Assembly (NCBI RefSeq): GCF_000520015.2
Contig: NZ_CP007044.2
Span: forward strand, 3,596,001 to 3,660,000
Source: Chania multitudinisentens RB-25
GTDB lineage: Bacteria; Pseudomonadota; Gammaproteobacteria; Enterobacterales; Enterobacteriaceae
Direction: 5' to 3'
DNA length: 64,000 nt
The notes below the pieces were generated by a model. That model searched no databases, had not been told where the DNA came from, and saw nothing but the letters and a program-made list of their open reading frames with translations. Position numbers and translations under genes: made by a program. Below are positions 53,978 to 63,896 of this stretch, piece by piece (position 1 is the stretch's first letter; each line of letters begins with the position of its first letter).

Positions 53978-54876
53978 TTGTGCACCTCGTCATTTTCTTC
54001 ATGCTGCTCGTCTTCTTCCTCTTCCACACGGTTCGGGCCAACACCAACATAGTGGAAAAGGCTTGCTGCGAAGGTTGCGGCAAAGCCGACCGCTGCCAGC
54101 GGTTTCCAGATCCCCTTCCAGAGCTTCACGGTCTGGCTGATTTCCGGGTTCTCCGGCAGGCCGTGATACAGATTCGGTTTGTCGGCATGATGCAGCACGT
54201 ACATCACATGCGTACCGCCAACGCCCACGGGATCGTATAACCCTGCGTTGTTATAACCACGGGTATTCAGTTCTGCCACGCGTTCACTTGCCAGCACCAC
54301 CATATCCTTTTTGGAGCCAAAGTGGATAGCGCCGGTCGGGCAGGTTTTCACGCATGCTGGTTCTTGGCCCACGGTGACGCGGTCTACACACAGGGTGCAT
54401 TTATAGACACGATTATCTTCCGGGTTCAGACGCGGCACGTTGAACGGGCAACCGGCAATGCAATAGCCGCAGCCGATACACTGCTCAGACTGGAAATCGA
54501 CGATACCGTTGGCGTACTGAATGATCGCGCCTTCAGACGGGCAGGCTTTCAGGCAACCAGGATCAGCACAGTGCATGCAACCATCCTTACGGATGAGCCA
54601 TTCCAGTTTGTCGTTCTGTTCCACTTCCGAGAAACGCATTACCGTCCATGACTTGGCGCTCAGGTCTGCCGGGTTGTCGTACACCCCAACGTTATGCCCC
54701 ACTTCGTCACGAATATCATTCCATTCCGAACAGGCCACCTGGCAGGCTTTACAGCCAATACAAGTGGTTACGTCGATAAGCTTCGCCACTTCCTGCTGGT
54801 GTTCCCGTGCCTGCGGCGCAGGAGTGAAACCGCTAGTTGCGGAGCGACGAATAATGTCTTGCGATTGATAAGCCAT
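53974..54876 (-). CDS. fdoH: Formate dehydrogenase iron-sulfur (beta) subunit
   Basis: This 300-residue subunit carries four [4Fe-4S] clusters; cysteine groups: CIGCKACQVACSEWN, CMHCADPGCLKACP, CIGCGYCIAGCPFNVP and CTLCVDRVTVGQEPACVKTCP. A C-terminal membrane anchor (WKPLAAVGFAATFAASLFHYVG) ends with a very acidic tail. It follows the alpha gene by 12 bases. Confidence 0.95.
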   Translation of the reverse strand: MAYQSQDIIRRSATSGFTPAPQAREHQQEVAKLIDVTTCIGCKACQVACSEWNDIRDEVGHNVGVYDNPADLSAKSWTVMRFSEVEQNDKLEWLIRKDGCMHCADPGCLKACPSEGAIIQYANGIVDFQSEQCIGCGYCIAGCPFNVPRLNPEDNRVYKCTLCVDRVTVGQEPACVKTCPTGAIHFGSKKDMVVLASERVAELNTRGYNNAGLYDPVGVGGTHVMYVLHHADKPNLYHGLPENPEISQTVKLWKGIWKPLAAVGFAATFAASLFHYVGVGPNRVEEEEDEQHEENDEVHK

Positions 54877-54888
54877 AAGTCGTCTCCG

Positions 54889-57800
54889 TTACACCTTTTC
54901 CACGTTCACAAGGAACGCTTTATATTCCGGCGTCTGCGAGTTCGCATCACCGACGGAGGGGGTTAACGTATTAGCAAGGAACCCTTTTCGCGTGGCGCCT
55001 TCAAAACCCCAGTGACAGGGAATGCCGATGGTGTTGATCCTTTGGCCGTCAATTGTCAGCGGTTGTATCCGCCGGGTAACCACCGCTTTAGCCTTGATAA
55101 ACCCTCGCTTAGATACCACCCTGACCATGTCGCCCGCCACAATGCCCTTCTCTTTAGCCAGAACTTCACCGATTTCGATGAATTGCTCCGGCTGCGTAAT
55201 AGCATTCAGGCGCGCATGTTTGGTCCAGTGCCGAAACAGCTCAGTGATGGAATAGGTAGTTGCCACATAAGGGAATTCATCCGCCTGCCCCATATTGGCA
55301 CGGTCGTCATTAAAGATGCGCACTACCGGGTTCGATATCACATTGGGGTGAAGCGGGTTGGTGCCAATCGGTGACTCAATCGGTTCGTAATGTTCCGGGA
55401 AAGGGCCATCGTTCATTTTATCCAGGGAGAACAGCCTTCCAACCCCTTCCGGGTTCATGATAAATGGCCCAGTATTGCTGCCCGGCGCGGCCTGGTTGTA
55501 ATCCGCAACATCCATCCCGGCCCAGCGTTTGCCATCCCAGTGCAGCAAGGCTCGTTTTGCATCCCAGGGTTTTCCCGCTGGATCGGCGGAGGCGCGATTG
55601 TAGAGGATGCGGCGGTTAGCGGGCCAAGACCACGCCCATCCTGGGGTACAGCCCAGCCCATGAGGATCGCTGTTATCCCGGTTAGCCATCTGGTTGCCCT
55701 GCTCTGTCCAGCATCCGCAATACACCCAGCAGTAGCTGCTGGTAGAACCATCATCTTTTAACTGCGCAAAACTGCTCAGTTGCTGGCCCTTTTTGACAAT
55801 GACTTGGCCATTTTCGTCAACGATGTCACGCAAGGCTTTACCGTTAGCTTCACGGGCAACTTCTTCAGGATGAGGATCGCGCGGATCGTGATAGTCCCAG
55901 GACATGTTGAGTACGGGAAGTGGATTTGCTCCCCCTTCCTGTTGATACAATTCACGCAGCCGCATAAACAGACGCCCCAGGATCTTACCATCGTGCAGCG
56001 CTTCACCTGGCGGTTCCGCCGCCGCCCAGTGCCACTGTAGCCAGCGGCCGGAGTTAGCGATAGAGCCATCTTCCTCAGCGAAACATGATGACGGGAGCCG
56101 GAAGATTTCGGTTTGAATATCCTGCGGGCGCACCTCGTTCATTTCGCCATGATTTTGCCAAAAGTTGGAGGACTCCGTGACCAGCGGATCGATAATCACC
56201 AGATATTTTAATTGTGCCAACGCTTTGGCAGATTTGTTTTTATCTGGGAACGCCGCCAGCGGATTAAACCCCTGCACGATATAGCCGTTGATCTTGCCCT
56301 GAATCATCAGCTCTGCCTGGGTCATCACATCGTAAAGGCGATCCCATTTCGGCAACCAGTCATAACCCCAGTTGTTTTCTGCCGTGGCATGTTCTCCCCA
56401 GAAACTCTTCATCATACTGACGAAGAATTTCGGCGTGTTCTGCCAGTAATTCACTTCATGGCTTCCGAGAGCGGCAGGAGTAATCTGTGAAATGTAGGTT
56501 TGATAATCCGTTTGCTTCTCTGAGGGCAAGGGCATATAACCGGGCAGATTGGTGGAGAGTAAACCCAGGTCGGTATATCCTTGAATATTGGAGTGCCCGC
56601 GCAGCGCATTCACCCCGCCCCCGGCCATACCGATATTGCCAAGCAGAAGCTGCAACATGGCAGCGGCACGGATCGTTTGTGCGCCAGCTGAATGGTGGGT
56701 CCAGCCCAGGGCATACAAAATTGTCGCAGTGCGATCTGCCGCACTGGTACTGGCTAGCAGTTCACAAATCCGAGTGAAATCTTTGATCGAAGTGCCACAC
56801 AGGCGATTCACCATTTCCGGGGTATAGCGCGCAACGTGCTCTTTCAGTAAGTTCCATACGCAACGCGGGTGGCTGTAGGTTTCGTCACGCCGGGCATAAC
56901 CATTATCATCAAGTTCGTAGTTCCAGCTCGTTTTGTCATACTGCCGTTTTTCCGCATCAAAACCGCTGAACAATCCTTCATCAAAAGCATAATCGTCTCG
57001 GATAATGAGGCTGGCACTGGTGTAATGGCGCACATACTCATGCTGTACCTTGTCATGTTCCATGAGGTAGCGCATCACACCCAGCAGAAACACCGTATCA
57101 GAACCGGCGCGGATCGGCGCATACAGATCGGCGACGGATGCGCTGCGATTGAAGCGCGGATCGACAACGATCACCGTGGCATTGTTTTTAATTTTAGCTT
57201 CAATGACCCACTTAAATCCGACCGGGTGCGCTTCCGCCGCGTTGCCGCCCATAATCAGCACGACATTGGCATTTTTGATATCTACCCAGTTATTGGTCAT
57301 CGCGCCACGGCCAAAAGTGGGAGCCAGTGCCGACACCGTCGGGCCATGGCACAGGCGTGCCTGGCAGTCGATAGATACCATGCCGAGCGCCCGGGTGAAT
57401 TTGCCGTCGAGAATGCCGGTTTCATTGCTGGCGGCCGAAGAACACAGCATGCTGGTGGTCGTCCAGCGGTTAACGGTGACACCCTGAGCATTTTTCTCGA
57501 TAAAATTCGCATCGCGATCGTCTTTCATTAATCGTGCGATACGGTCTATGGCATATTCCCAACTGATGCGGGTCCATTTATCCGTGCCTGGAGCACGATA
57601 TTCAGGATATTGCAGGCGGTTGTCACTATGAATGTAATCAAGCACCCCGGCGCCTTTCGGGCACAGCGAACCGCGGCTGACGGGATGATCGGGGTCACCT
57701 TCCACGTGATAAATACTTTGATGCACGTTTTTGGCGTTGTCCCCGAGGCTGTACATGAGAAGACCGCACCCGACGGAACAGTAAGTGCAATTATTACGGG

Positions 57801-57939
57801 TTTCTTTTGCTTTTAAGAGTTTGTATTGACGCGTTTCGGCGTGAGCGGAAAACGACGGAAGAAAACCAAGTGATGCTACGGTTGTCCCTGCCATACCGCC
57901 CGCGCAGATGCGAAAGAACTGCCTGCGACTGAGCTCCAT
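54889..57939 (-). CDS. fdoG: Formate dehydrogenase catalytic (alpha) subunit, cysteine form
   Basis: The 1016-residue molybdopterin enzyme oxidises formate to CO2 in the periplasm. Tat signal SRRQFFRICAGG; [4Fe-4S] ligands CTYCSVGC and LCPKG (Cys51, 54, 58, 93). The catalytic position, selenocysteine 196 (TGA) in E. coli FdnG, is TGC here: ARLCHGPTV with Cys197, so the frame is not interrupted and no selenocysteine machinery is needed. The molybdopterin-binding blocks (WNYELDDNGYARRDETYSHPRCVW, GWTHHSAGAQTIRAAAMLQLLLGNIGMAGGGVNALRGHSNIQG) and C-terminal domain are complete. With FdoH and FdoI it forms the respiratory complex. fdhE does not follow the operon here. Confidence 0.95.
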   Translation of the reverse strand: MELSRRQFFRICAGGMAGTTVASLGFLPSFSAHAETRQYKLLKAKETRNNCTYCSVGCGLLMYSLGDNAKNVHQSIYHVEGDPDHPVSRGSLCPKGAGVLDYIHSDNRLQYPEYRAPGTDKWTRISWEYAIDRIARLMKDDRDANFIEKNAQGVTVNRWTTTSMLCSSAASNETGILDGKFTRALGMVSIDCQARLCHGPTVSALAPTFGRGAMTNNWVDIKNANVVLIMGGNAAEAHPVGFKWVIEAKIKNNATVIVVDPRFNRSASVADLYAPIRAGSDTVFLLGVMRYLMEHDKVQHEYVRHYTSASLIIRDDYAFDEGLFSGFDAEKRQYDKTSWNYELDDNGYARRDETYSHPRCVWNLLKEHVARYTPEMVNRLCGTSIKDFTRICELLASTSAADRTATILYALGWTHHSAGAQTIRAAAMLQLLLGNIGMAGGGVNALRGHSNIQGYTDLGLLSTNLPGYMPLPSEKQTDYQTYISQITPAALGSHEVNYWQNTPKFFVSMMKSFWGEHATAENNWGYDWLPKWDRLYDVMTQAELMIQGKINGYIVQGFNPLAAFPDKNKSAKALAQLKYLVIIDPLVTESSNFWQNHGEMNEVRPQDIQTEIFRLPSSCFAEEDGSIANSGRWLQWHWAAAEPPGEALHDGKILGRLFMRLRELYQQEGGANPLPVLNMSWDYHDPRDPHPEEVAREANGKALRDIVDENGQVIVKKGQQLSSFAQLKDDGSTSSYCWVYCGCWTEQGNQMANRDNSDPHGLGCTPGWAWSWPANRRILYNRASADPAGKPWDAKRALLHWDGKRWAGMDVADYNQAAPGSNTGPFIMNPEGVGRLFSLDKMNDGPFPEHYEPIESPIGTNPLHPNVISNPVVRIFNDDRANMGQADEFPYVATTYSITELFRHWTKHARLNAITQPEQFIEIGEVLAKEKGIVAGDMVRVVSKRGFIKAKAVVTRRIQPLTIDGQRINTIGIPCHWGFEGATRKGFLANTLTPSVGDANSQTPEYKAFLVNVEKV

Positions 57940-58106
57940 TGAACCTCCAGCTTAAACTTAAGACAGGAAAAGGGACAATGATTATACGGTTATTTTTACA
58001 CTTTGCATTAAGCTTTAACACTGTTTAGCAACAAGTTAGCATCATCGGCAGCTCCTTGAATGAAATAAAAGCCACCATTCAAAATGGTTTGCAGGGCGAA
58101 ATAAAA

Positions 58107-61100
58107 TTATTCCTCCCTGGTGGTTTTGGAATAAGTTTCAATTGCAGCATTAAACATCATGATTTGCTGTTCAAGCTGCAACATTTCTTCTTTAATCGTT
58201 ATGGATTCATATTGCCCGTCAGCCAGGGTGTTTTCCAACTTTTCGGCCATCAGGTGCAACGCTGTCGCCCCAAGGATCTGCATTGTGCCGTTAATGCGGT
58301 GCAAATGGTGCTGTAATAACGCCCATTCCTGTTGCTCCAGTGCCTGCAATGCAGCGGCCAAATCCTGGTCATTCTCAAACTGCGACTGTTCCAACATCTG
58401 GCACATCAACGTCTTATCACCCAGGCTATGCGCCTCTAATGTTGGCATATCAATGAAATCTTCCAGCAAGTGCCGGTATGCAGGGGTACGCACGCCGCTT
58501 AATGCCGTTTTTAACTGTTGCAGATCAACGGGCTTAAATAGGCAAAGGTTCATACCTGTTGCAAGGCCGCGCTCTTTTTCATCTGTCTGCGCATTGGCGG
58601 TTAATCCCCAGATAATGATCTGTTGGTTGATCTCCCTTACCCGCTGTGTCAGCGTAATGCCGTCCATATTCGGCATATTAAGGTCAGTAATCAGCAGGTC
58701 GTAATCCTGTTTTTTAATCAAATCAAGAGCCTGTAGGCCATCTTCAGCTTCATCCACATGGTAACCAAAAATATCCAGCTGGCGACGAAGTAACAGGCGA
58801 TTTATCGGATTATCTTCAACAATCATAATGTTAAGTGCCGCAGGCAGAACCGCTTCCTGTTCTGCGATTAATAACGCGCCTGGAGCATTGTCCGAGGTTC
58901 GGGTCACCAGGGTGACCGTCATGGTTGTCCCATTCCCTGGCTGACTGGTAATGCTGATTTGCCCCGACATATGCTCCACCATTTCACGGCAAATCACCAA
59001 ACCAAGCCCCGACCCCATACTCCTTTTACCGACAAGGGTCTGGCTGAACGGTTTAAAGAGCTGCTGTTGCTCTTGCTCACTGATCCCAGCACCTGTGTCT
59101 CTAACACTGAGTGACAAATATACCTGTTCATCTCCCAAAGGCTGGGTGTGAGCAATGACATCAACCTCGCCTTCCTCTGTAAATTTGACCGCATTACTTA
59201 AAAGGTTAGCGAGCACCTGTTTCATTGCCTGTGGATCTAGCCAGAGCACTTTTCCTGGTTCAAAGCGACAATCTACGGTGAGTTTCAGGTTTTTCTGGCG
59301 GGCGAGCCCCTCAAAATTAGCTACCGTGGCATGGATCAGTGACTCGAGATCGACCCATTCCTGCATAAGAGTGAAATTGCCCGACTCGATTTTTTCCATG
59401 TCCAGCACATCACCAATAAGTGCAATCAATGTTTGAGCCGTGTTGTAAGCCAACTGAACGGCTTCTTTGGACTCTTCAGGACTTTGTTTGTGAGTCGCTA
59501 ACAACTCAAGGAATCCCATAATGGAACTGATGGGGGTGCGGATCTCATGGCTCATGCTGGCAAGAAAACGGCTTTTGGCTTGGTTGGCATCAATGGCCTT
59601 GTCTTTTTCAACCTGCAGCGCCTCCATCAACTGTCTGGATTCAGTGATATCTTGCCATCCGCAAATCAGAGTAGCGGGCATATTTTCCGGCATCTGACAT
59701 GAGGTTAACCAATGCAGAATAAGGCGCTCTTCTTCACCATTATTCAGCACCAATTGGTGGGTGATGACGGCATCAGGGATTAAACCTTGCTTAATTTCCT
59801 GCTGAAGTTCGGGGAAAATGCCCGCCAGTGGGCTGCGCCGATCAAACAGTGAGTAACGCATTGCCTCACGCAGTGAAGGGGTAAAAAAATCACCGAATGC
59901 GTTATTAAAACTATCAAGCTCTCCATCAGGCGTAATGACATATACCGGCACAGGGATTGCGTTGGATAACGTCTGGCGCAAAATCAGCTGGTAGCTCAAC
60001 GCTGCCTGAGAAGCCTTTCCCCTGCTTATCGCACGCAGAAGGTAGACTCCCCATAATAAACTGCTGATGACGAGCAACACCGCCAAACCTACTACCAGGT
60101 AAAATGGCCGGTTGTAAAGGTTCCATGTACCGATTTTCACATCCGGCGCTTTTACCCATTTCCCAGCCAGATTGAGAATTTCTTTCGGCGGTATATCATC
60201 CAACGCTTGGTTCAAAATACTCTGTAACTCTAATGAATCGCGTGGGATTGCAAAGGCAATTTGTGCCGGGGATTCGTCGGAGAGCCGGGTATAGGTCATT
60301 TTACCGGGGTAATAGTGGTCGATAATAAATCGTGAGGCGAGCTGAGTTGAGACGACAGCATCCACCTCCCCCTGCATCAGTTTGCTGAGTGCCGTACTGG
60401 TATTTTCTGCGATAACCCAGTTTATTCCAGGGTATTTCTTTTTCAACTTATCACTCAAAGTGTGATAAGCAGGGATCGCAACTTTGCTCCCCGGAATAAG
60501 AATATCGGCTTGCTCACGCATTGTTCGTGTGACTAAGACAAATGGCGTAGCAATAAACGGATGAGTGAACAACATTTCATCTTCCCGTTCAGTGCTGTAG
60601 GTAACAGCTGGCACCAGATCCCAGCCACCTTTGCGCATAATATTAACCATGTCGTCGTTTGAATTAGCAATGACAGGCTGGAAGGTAAAACCAGTCTGGA
60701 GCTGTATCAGGTTAAGAATATCGCCAAGCACTCCTCTGATTTCATGGTTGTCATCCATCATGCTGAGCGGTGCGTAATAAGGATTGACCAATATACGCAA
60801 TACGGGATGCTTGGCTATCCAACGTTCCTCTCGAGGCGTAAACTTCATCGCTTTATTTAAAAAAGAGATATTACCTGTATCAACCCATGACTGAGCAATT
60901 TGCTTATGCGTTTGCTCACTCAAAGAGCTAATAAAGGTATCGATAATATCCAATAATTGCTTTTGATTCTCCAGAACTATAAATTGATTACCGGCTTGTG
61001 GTTCCCGCCAGAACTTAACCATATCCAGAGACTGATAAAAATCACGAAAAATAATAAAGCTTGTTGTAAGATTGCTGCCAAAAAAATAGTCATTTTCTTG

Positions 61101-61712
61101 ATTTTCGACTGAGGCCAGTGCTTGATAACTATCCGTATACGCAGTGATTTTAGCCTTAGGAAAAACTATTTTTATAAACTGATCTGAAGGATACCCCTGT
61201 TTAATCGCCACCCTCACTTCTTCTTTATTATTGAACAGAGGATTCATCACGCTGGTCTGGCTTGTCACTAAGGTCGGAAAGGCACGGATAAGTGGTAATG
61301 AAACAACGAACGGTGCCGGTATGTATTTACCGTCATCAGATGTTGTCAGAATCATGTCGATATTGCTGTTCTTGAGCGCTGTTAGTGCCTGCGCCTTATC
61401 GTTATAGTGTTTAATTATTAAATTGATTTGTAATGAATTTTTAAGCAAAGACAGATAATCGGCATTCATCCCCCGGTAGCGGCCCGTTGAAGTATTCATA
61501 CTCAGCGGCGGTGTTTCAGTACCATAAACGCCAATAGTCAGTGAACGCTTGGCGGCAAGCCACAAGAGATCGTAATGGCTTAAGGGAAGCGCGGGAGTAA
61601 ACGGCTCATAATCACTGGCAAGGGTTAACGTCACCGGCTCTGCCGTTGTCGCATGGGCCGGGAATATCATAAACAACACTATGAATAAGAATTTATTTAT
61701 CCTATTTGTCAT
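58107..61712 (-). CDS. evgS: Hybrid sensor kinase EvgS
   Basis: This 1201-residue sensor has a signal peptide (FLFIVLFMIFPAHA), two tandem periplasmic SBP_bac_3 domains (~45-290 and ~300-530), a transmembrane span (~547-567, FYLVVGLAVLLVISSLLWGVYLL), a PAS domain, HisKA with His722 in MSHEIRTPISSIMGFLELL, HATPase (NLLSNAVKFT, DTGAGIS, GSGLGLVI), receiver with Asp1010 in LITDLNMPNMDG, and Hpt with His1138 in HHLHRINGTMQIL. The phosphorelay His-Asp-His matches E. coli EvgS (H721, D1009, H1137). The in-frame start at 61742 lies inside evgA, so 61712 is chosen; its ATG comes five bases after the evgA stop codon. E. coli EvgS responds to mild acid and alkali metals. Confidence 0.95.
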   Translation of the reverse strand: MTNRINKFLFIVLFMIFPAHATTAEPVTLTLASDYEPFTPALPLSHYDLLWLAAKRSLTIGVYGTETPPLSMNTSTGRYRGMNADYLSLLKNSLQINLIIKHYNDKAQALTALKNSNIDMILTTSDDGKYIPAPFVVSLPLIRAFPTLVTSQTSVMNPLFNNKEEVRVAIKQGYPSDQFIKIVFPKAKITAYTDSYQALASVENQENDYFFGSNLTTSFIIFRDFYQSLDMVKFWREPQAGNQFIVLENQKQLLDIIDTFISSLSEQTHKQIAQSWVDTGNISFLNKAMKFTPREERWIAKHPVLRILVNPYYAPLSMMDDNHEIRGVLGDILNLIQLQTGFTFQPVIANSNDDMVNIMRKGGWDLVPAVTYSTEREDEMLFTHPFIATPFVLVTRTMREQADILIPGSKVAIPAYHTLSDKLKKKYPGINWVIAENTSTALSKLMQGEVDAVVSTQLASRFIIDHYYPGKMTYTRLSDESPAQIAFAIPRDSLELQSILNQALDDIPPKEILNLAGKWVKAPDVKIGTWNLYNRPFYLVVGLAVLLVISSLLWGVYLLRAISRGKASQAALSYQLILRQTLSNAIPVPVYVITPDGELDSFNNAFGDFFTPSLREAMRYSLFDRRSPLAGIFPELQQEIKQGLIPDAVITHQLVLNNGEEERLILHWLTSCQMPENMPATLICGWQDITESRQLMEALQVEKDKAIDANQAKSRFLASMSHEIRTPISSIMGFLELLATHKQSPEESKEAVQLAYNTAQTLIALIGDVLDMEKIESGNFTLMQEWVDLESLIHATVANFEGLARQKNLKLTVDCRFEPGKVLWLDPQAMKQVLANLLSNAVKFTEEGEVDVIAHTQPLGDEQVYLSLSVRDTGAGISEQEQQQLFKPFSQTLVGKRSMGSGLGLVICREMVEHMSGQISITSQPGNGTTMTVTLVTRTSDNAPGALLIAEQEAVLPAALNIMIVEDNPINRLLLRRQLDIFGYHVDEAEDGLQALDLIKKQDYDLLITDLNMPNMDGITLTQRVREINQQIIIWGLTANAQTDEKERGLATGMNLCLFKPVDLQQLKTALSGVRTPAYRHLLEDFIDMPTLEAHSLGDKTLMCQMLEQSQFENDQDLAAALQALEQQEWALLQHHLHRINGTMQILGATALHLMAEKLENTLADGQYESITIKEEMLQLEQQIMMFNAAIETYSKTTREE

Positions 61713-61716
61713 GTCA

Positions 61717-62349
61717 TTACCCAATTTTATTACGTTGAGCAAAAGAAAACAGTTCTATGAGTGATTTGCAATTTAGTTTCTCCATTAAACGGCTTTTGTA
61801 GGTGCTCACCGTTTTATTGCTGATACACATTTTTGATGCGATTTTCATATTATCAGCACCATTAAGAATATAGCGCATCACTTTAATTTCCTGGCTGGAC
61901 AGTGACTGTAACATTTCCTGCTCTGAAGAAAGGCTGCCCATAAAGGTATGAAGTGATAAGGGAAAATAGCTGTAACCATTAAGAGAGGCATTGACAGCGG
62001 CAATAATGTTGGTCATTCCCTCTTTTTTACTGATGAAAGCGTTTGCACCAGCATCTGCACTACGCTTGCCGTAAAAGAGATCATTTTTGGCAGAAACCAC
62101 AATAATAATGCGACTAAATGCCTGCTTCCTGAGTTTCTCAACGACTTCAATACCACTCATCACTGGGATATCAACATCAACAATGACCAAATCCGGGTAT
62201 TCTTGTTCGACAAGCAGTAACGCCTGAGCACCATCCCCTGCTTCTCCGACAATGTTGATGCCTTCACTTTCCAACAGATTTTTAATAGCCATCCGGGCCA
62301 GTGGGTGATCATCAACAATAACGGCATTTAACTTTTTGTTTTTTATCAT
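61717..62349 (-). CDS. evgA: Response regulator EvgA (NarL/LuxR type)
   Basis: This 210-residue regulator is close to E. coli EvgA over its whole length, including IDVDIPVMSGIEVVEKLRKQ (phospho-Asp region), IIVVSAKNDLFYGKRSADAGANAFISKKEGMTNIIAA and the end SNKTVSTYKSRLMEKLNCKSLIELFSFAQRNKIG, the LuxR helix-turn-helix. It activates the acid-resistance and drug-efflux network in E. coli, including emrKY. Start at ATG 62349 after AGGT. Confidence 0.96.
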   Translation of the reverse strand: MIKNKKLNAVIVDDHPLARMAIKNLLESEGINIVGEAGDGAQALLLVEQEYPDLVIVDVDIPVMSGIEVVEKLRKQAFSRIIIVVSAKNDLFYGKRSADAGANAFISKKEGMTNIIAAVNASLNGYSYFPLSLHTFMGSLSSEQEMLQSLSSQEIKVMRYILNGADNMKIASKMCISNKTVSTYKSRLMEKLNCKSLIELFSFAQRNKIG

Positions 62350-62726
62350 ATTACCTACTCATTATAATTCCAACCTTGAGTAAATTTGTTAACTTATTAA
62401 CAAATTTGGAAGAACACTCGCCTCAGTCAGCTCATGTTATTAGGTTCTTTTTTGATGAGTCGGAGCTTGATTAAGTTTACATTCTCCTAAAATAATTTCC
62501 ATTGGTTCAACGAAAAAATAATATTAATTGATTTTATCATTTCTTGGACTTCATCTGTAGGATTTGACCTGCAAAACTTTCTGATAAGCTCCCTATATTT
62601 AGCATTAAACTAAGATTACTCTTATTGGATACTATTTGTATTATCATCCACCGCTCCGCAGCATGATATTGCTCAATATTAAAAGCTCGGGCGTGTGGGA
62701 ATTTCTATGTTGGGTTGATATTTTTC
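62350..62726. other. Divergent evgA/emrK intergenic region
   Basis: 377 AT-rich bases with promoters for both directions and a perfect inverted repeat near evgA. No gene is visible. Confidence 0.65.
62382..62407. promoter_or_regulatory. Perfect palindrome upstream of evgA
   Basis: AAATTTGTTAA-CTTA-TTAACAAATTT: 11-bp arms, 4-base spacer, 33 bases before the evgA start codon. Candidate operator (for EvgA itself or a MarR/nucleoid-type protein). Confidence 0.6.
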
Positions 62727-63896
62727 ATGAAAGAACGGCATGGTGCAGACGTTAATAATATTAAGCACCCACTAAAAAAAACAAATAATCCGCAATTAAT
62801 TTGTAGGGTATTTGTTTTGATGTTATGTTTTCTTCCCGCAACAGAGAAATCGTTTAATGTATGTAATATGCCCAGCACCAGCGATGTTTATATTACAGGG
62901 CATGAAGTATCTATTTTATCAAAAATGAGTGGGCAAGTGATTTACGTAAATTCAGCGTCTGCTGGTTTGGTCAGGAAAGGCGATATTCTTATCCATATAG
63001 ATAATACCGAAGCGATAAACAGATATAAAAAAGCAGAAAAAAAACAGGTTGAAACGTTAAAGGAAATAAAAAAACGTTATGCTAAAAATGATGAAAATAA
63101 CACCAGCCTTATAAAGGCCCAGATGGGATATCAACAGGCACTGAATGATTACAATCGCCGGATACAATCAAGGAGTGTATCAATCATATCAAAAAAAGAT
63201 CTACAGCAGTCTCTCAAAGCCGTTAACAACAGCAAAGTTTCTCTGGATATTGCCATTCAAAAGTATCGTAGAAATCAACGATCGCTTCTGGCTTCAGACA
63301 TTACCCAACAACAGATTATGTTACAGGTTACAGAAGAGTTTCAGGCAGCTTCATTGGCGCTCCAATATACTGAGATTCGCAGTCCCGTGACCGGTTATGT
63401 AGCTCAACGTAATGTTGCTACAGGTATCAATATTGCCTCTGAACAGATCGTGATGACTATTGTACCGGTAGATCAAATCTGGGTAACCGCTAACTTTAAA
63501 GCGACACAGCTCTCCGATATTTTCATCGGGCAGAAAGCATCGATCAGTACCGATCTGTATGGCAGTGAAGTCGCTCTTGAAGGGAAAGTTGAAGGGTTCA
63601 ACCTGGATACTGTCCCTACTCTTTCTGCCCTGTTATATCAGAATGGAGCGAATAATTGGATTAGCGATATGCAACGAGTTTCGGTACGTATTTCCATTAA
63701 TCCGCTGCAAATGGCCCAATATCCACTATGGCCCGGTTTATCCTCAAAGGTGACTTTGCTCTACGGCAGTTTACGCACTACGACGTTGCTCACTCACAAA
63801 AGTAATACACCTGCTCCACAGGGAAAAAGCCGGAGCACGGGTTCTGACAATATCTATTGTGAAACTCCCTGCAACAATGAGGCTGATGATTCGTGA
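62727..63896 (+). CDS. emrK: EmrK-like membrane fusion protein
   Basis: This 389-residue HlyD/EmrA-family adaptor links an inner-membrane drug exporter to an outer channel. Family blocks: DVYITGHEVSILSKMSGQVIYVNSA...VRKGDILIHIDNTEA (lipoyl half), a coiled-coil hairpin ~90-190, SPVTGYVAQRNVATGINI and VDQIWVTANFKATQLSDIFIGQKASISTDLYG. The N-terminal anchor is a weak hydrophobic segment (LICRVFVLMLCFLPA). It is divergent from evgA exactly as emrK is in E. coli. ATG at 62727 is preferred to the TTG four codons upstream. The EmrY permease should follow; AAAGGAG at 63986-63992 may be its ribosome site. Confidence 0.85.
   Translation: MKERHGADVNNIKHPLKKTNNPQLICRVFVLMLCFLPATEKSFNVCNMPSTSDVYITGHEVSILSKMSGQVIYVNSASAGLVRKGDILIHIDNTEAINRYKKAEKKQVETLKEIKKRYAKNDENNTSLIKAQMGYQQALNDYNRRIQSRSVSIISKKDLQQSLKAVNNSKVSLDIAIQKYRRNQRSLLASDITQQQIMLQVTEEFQAASLALQYTEIRSPVTGYVAQRNVATGINIASEQIVMTIVPVDQIWVTANFKATQLSDIFIGQKASISTDLYGSEVALEGKVEGFNLDTVPTLSALLYQNGANNWISDMQRVSVRISINPLQMAQYPLWPGLSSKVTLLYGSLRTTTLLTHKSNTPAPQGKSRSTGSDNIYCETPCNNEADDS

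Noticed and set aside
57340..57360. Possible selenocysteine TGA in the formate dehydrogenase gene
   Set aside because: The codon is TGC and the frame is open through the whole gene.
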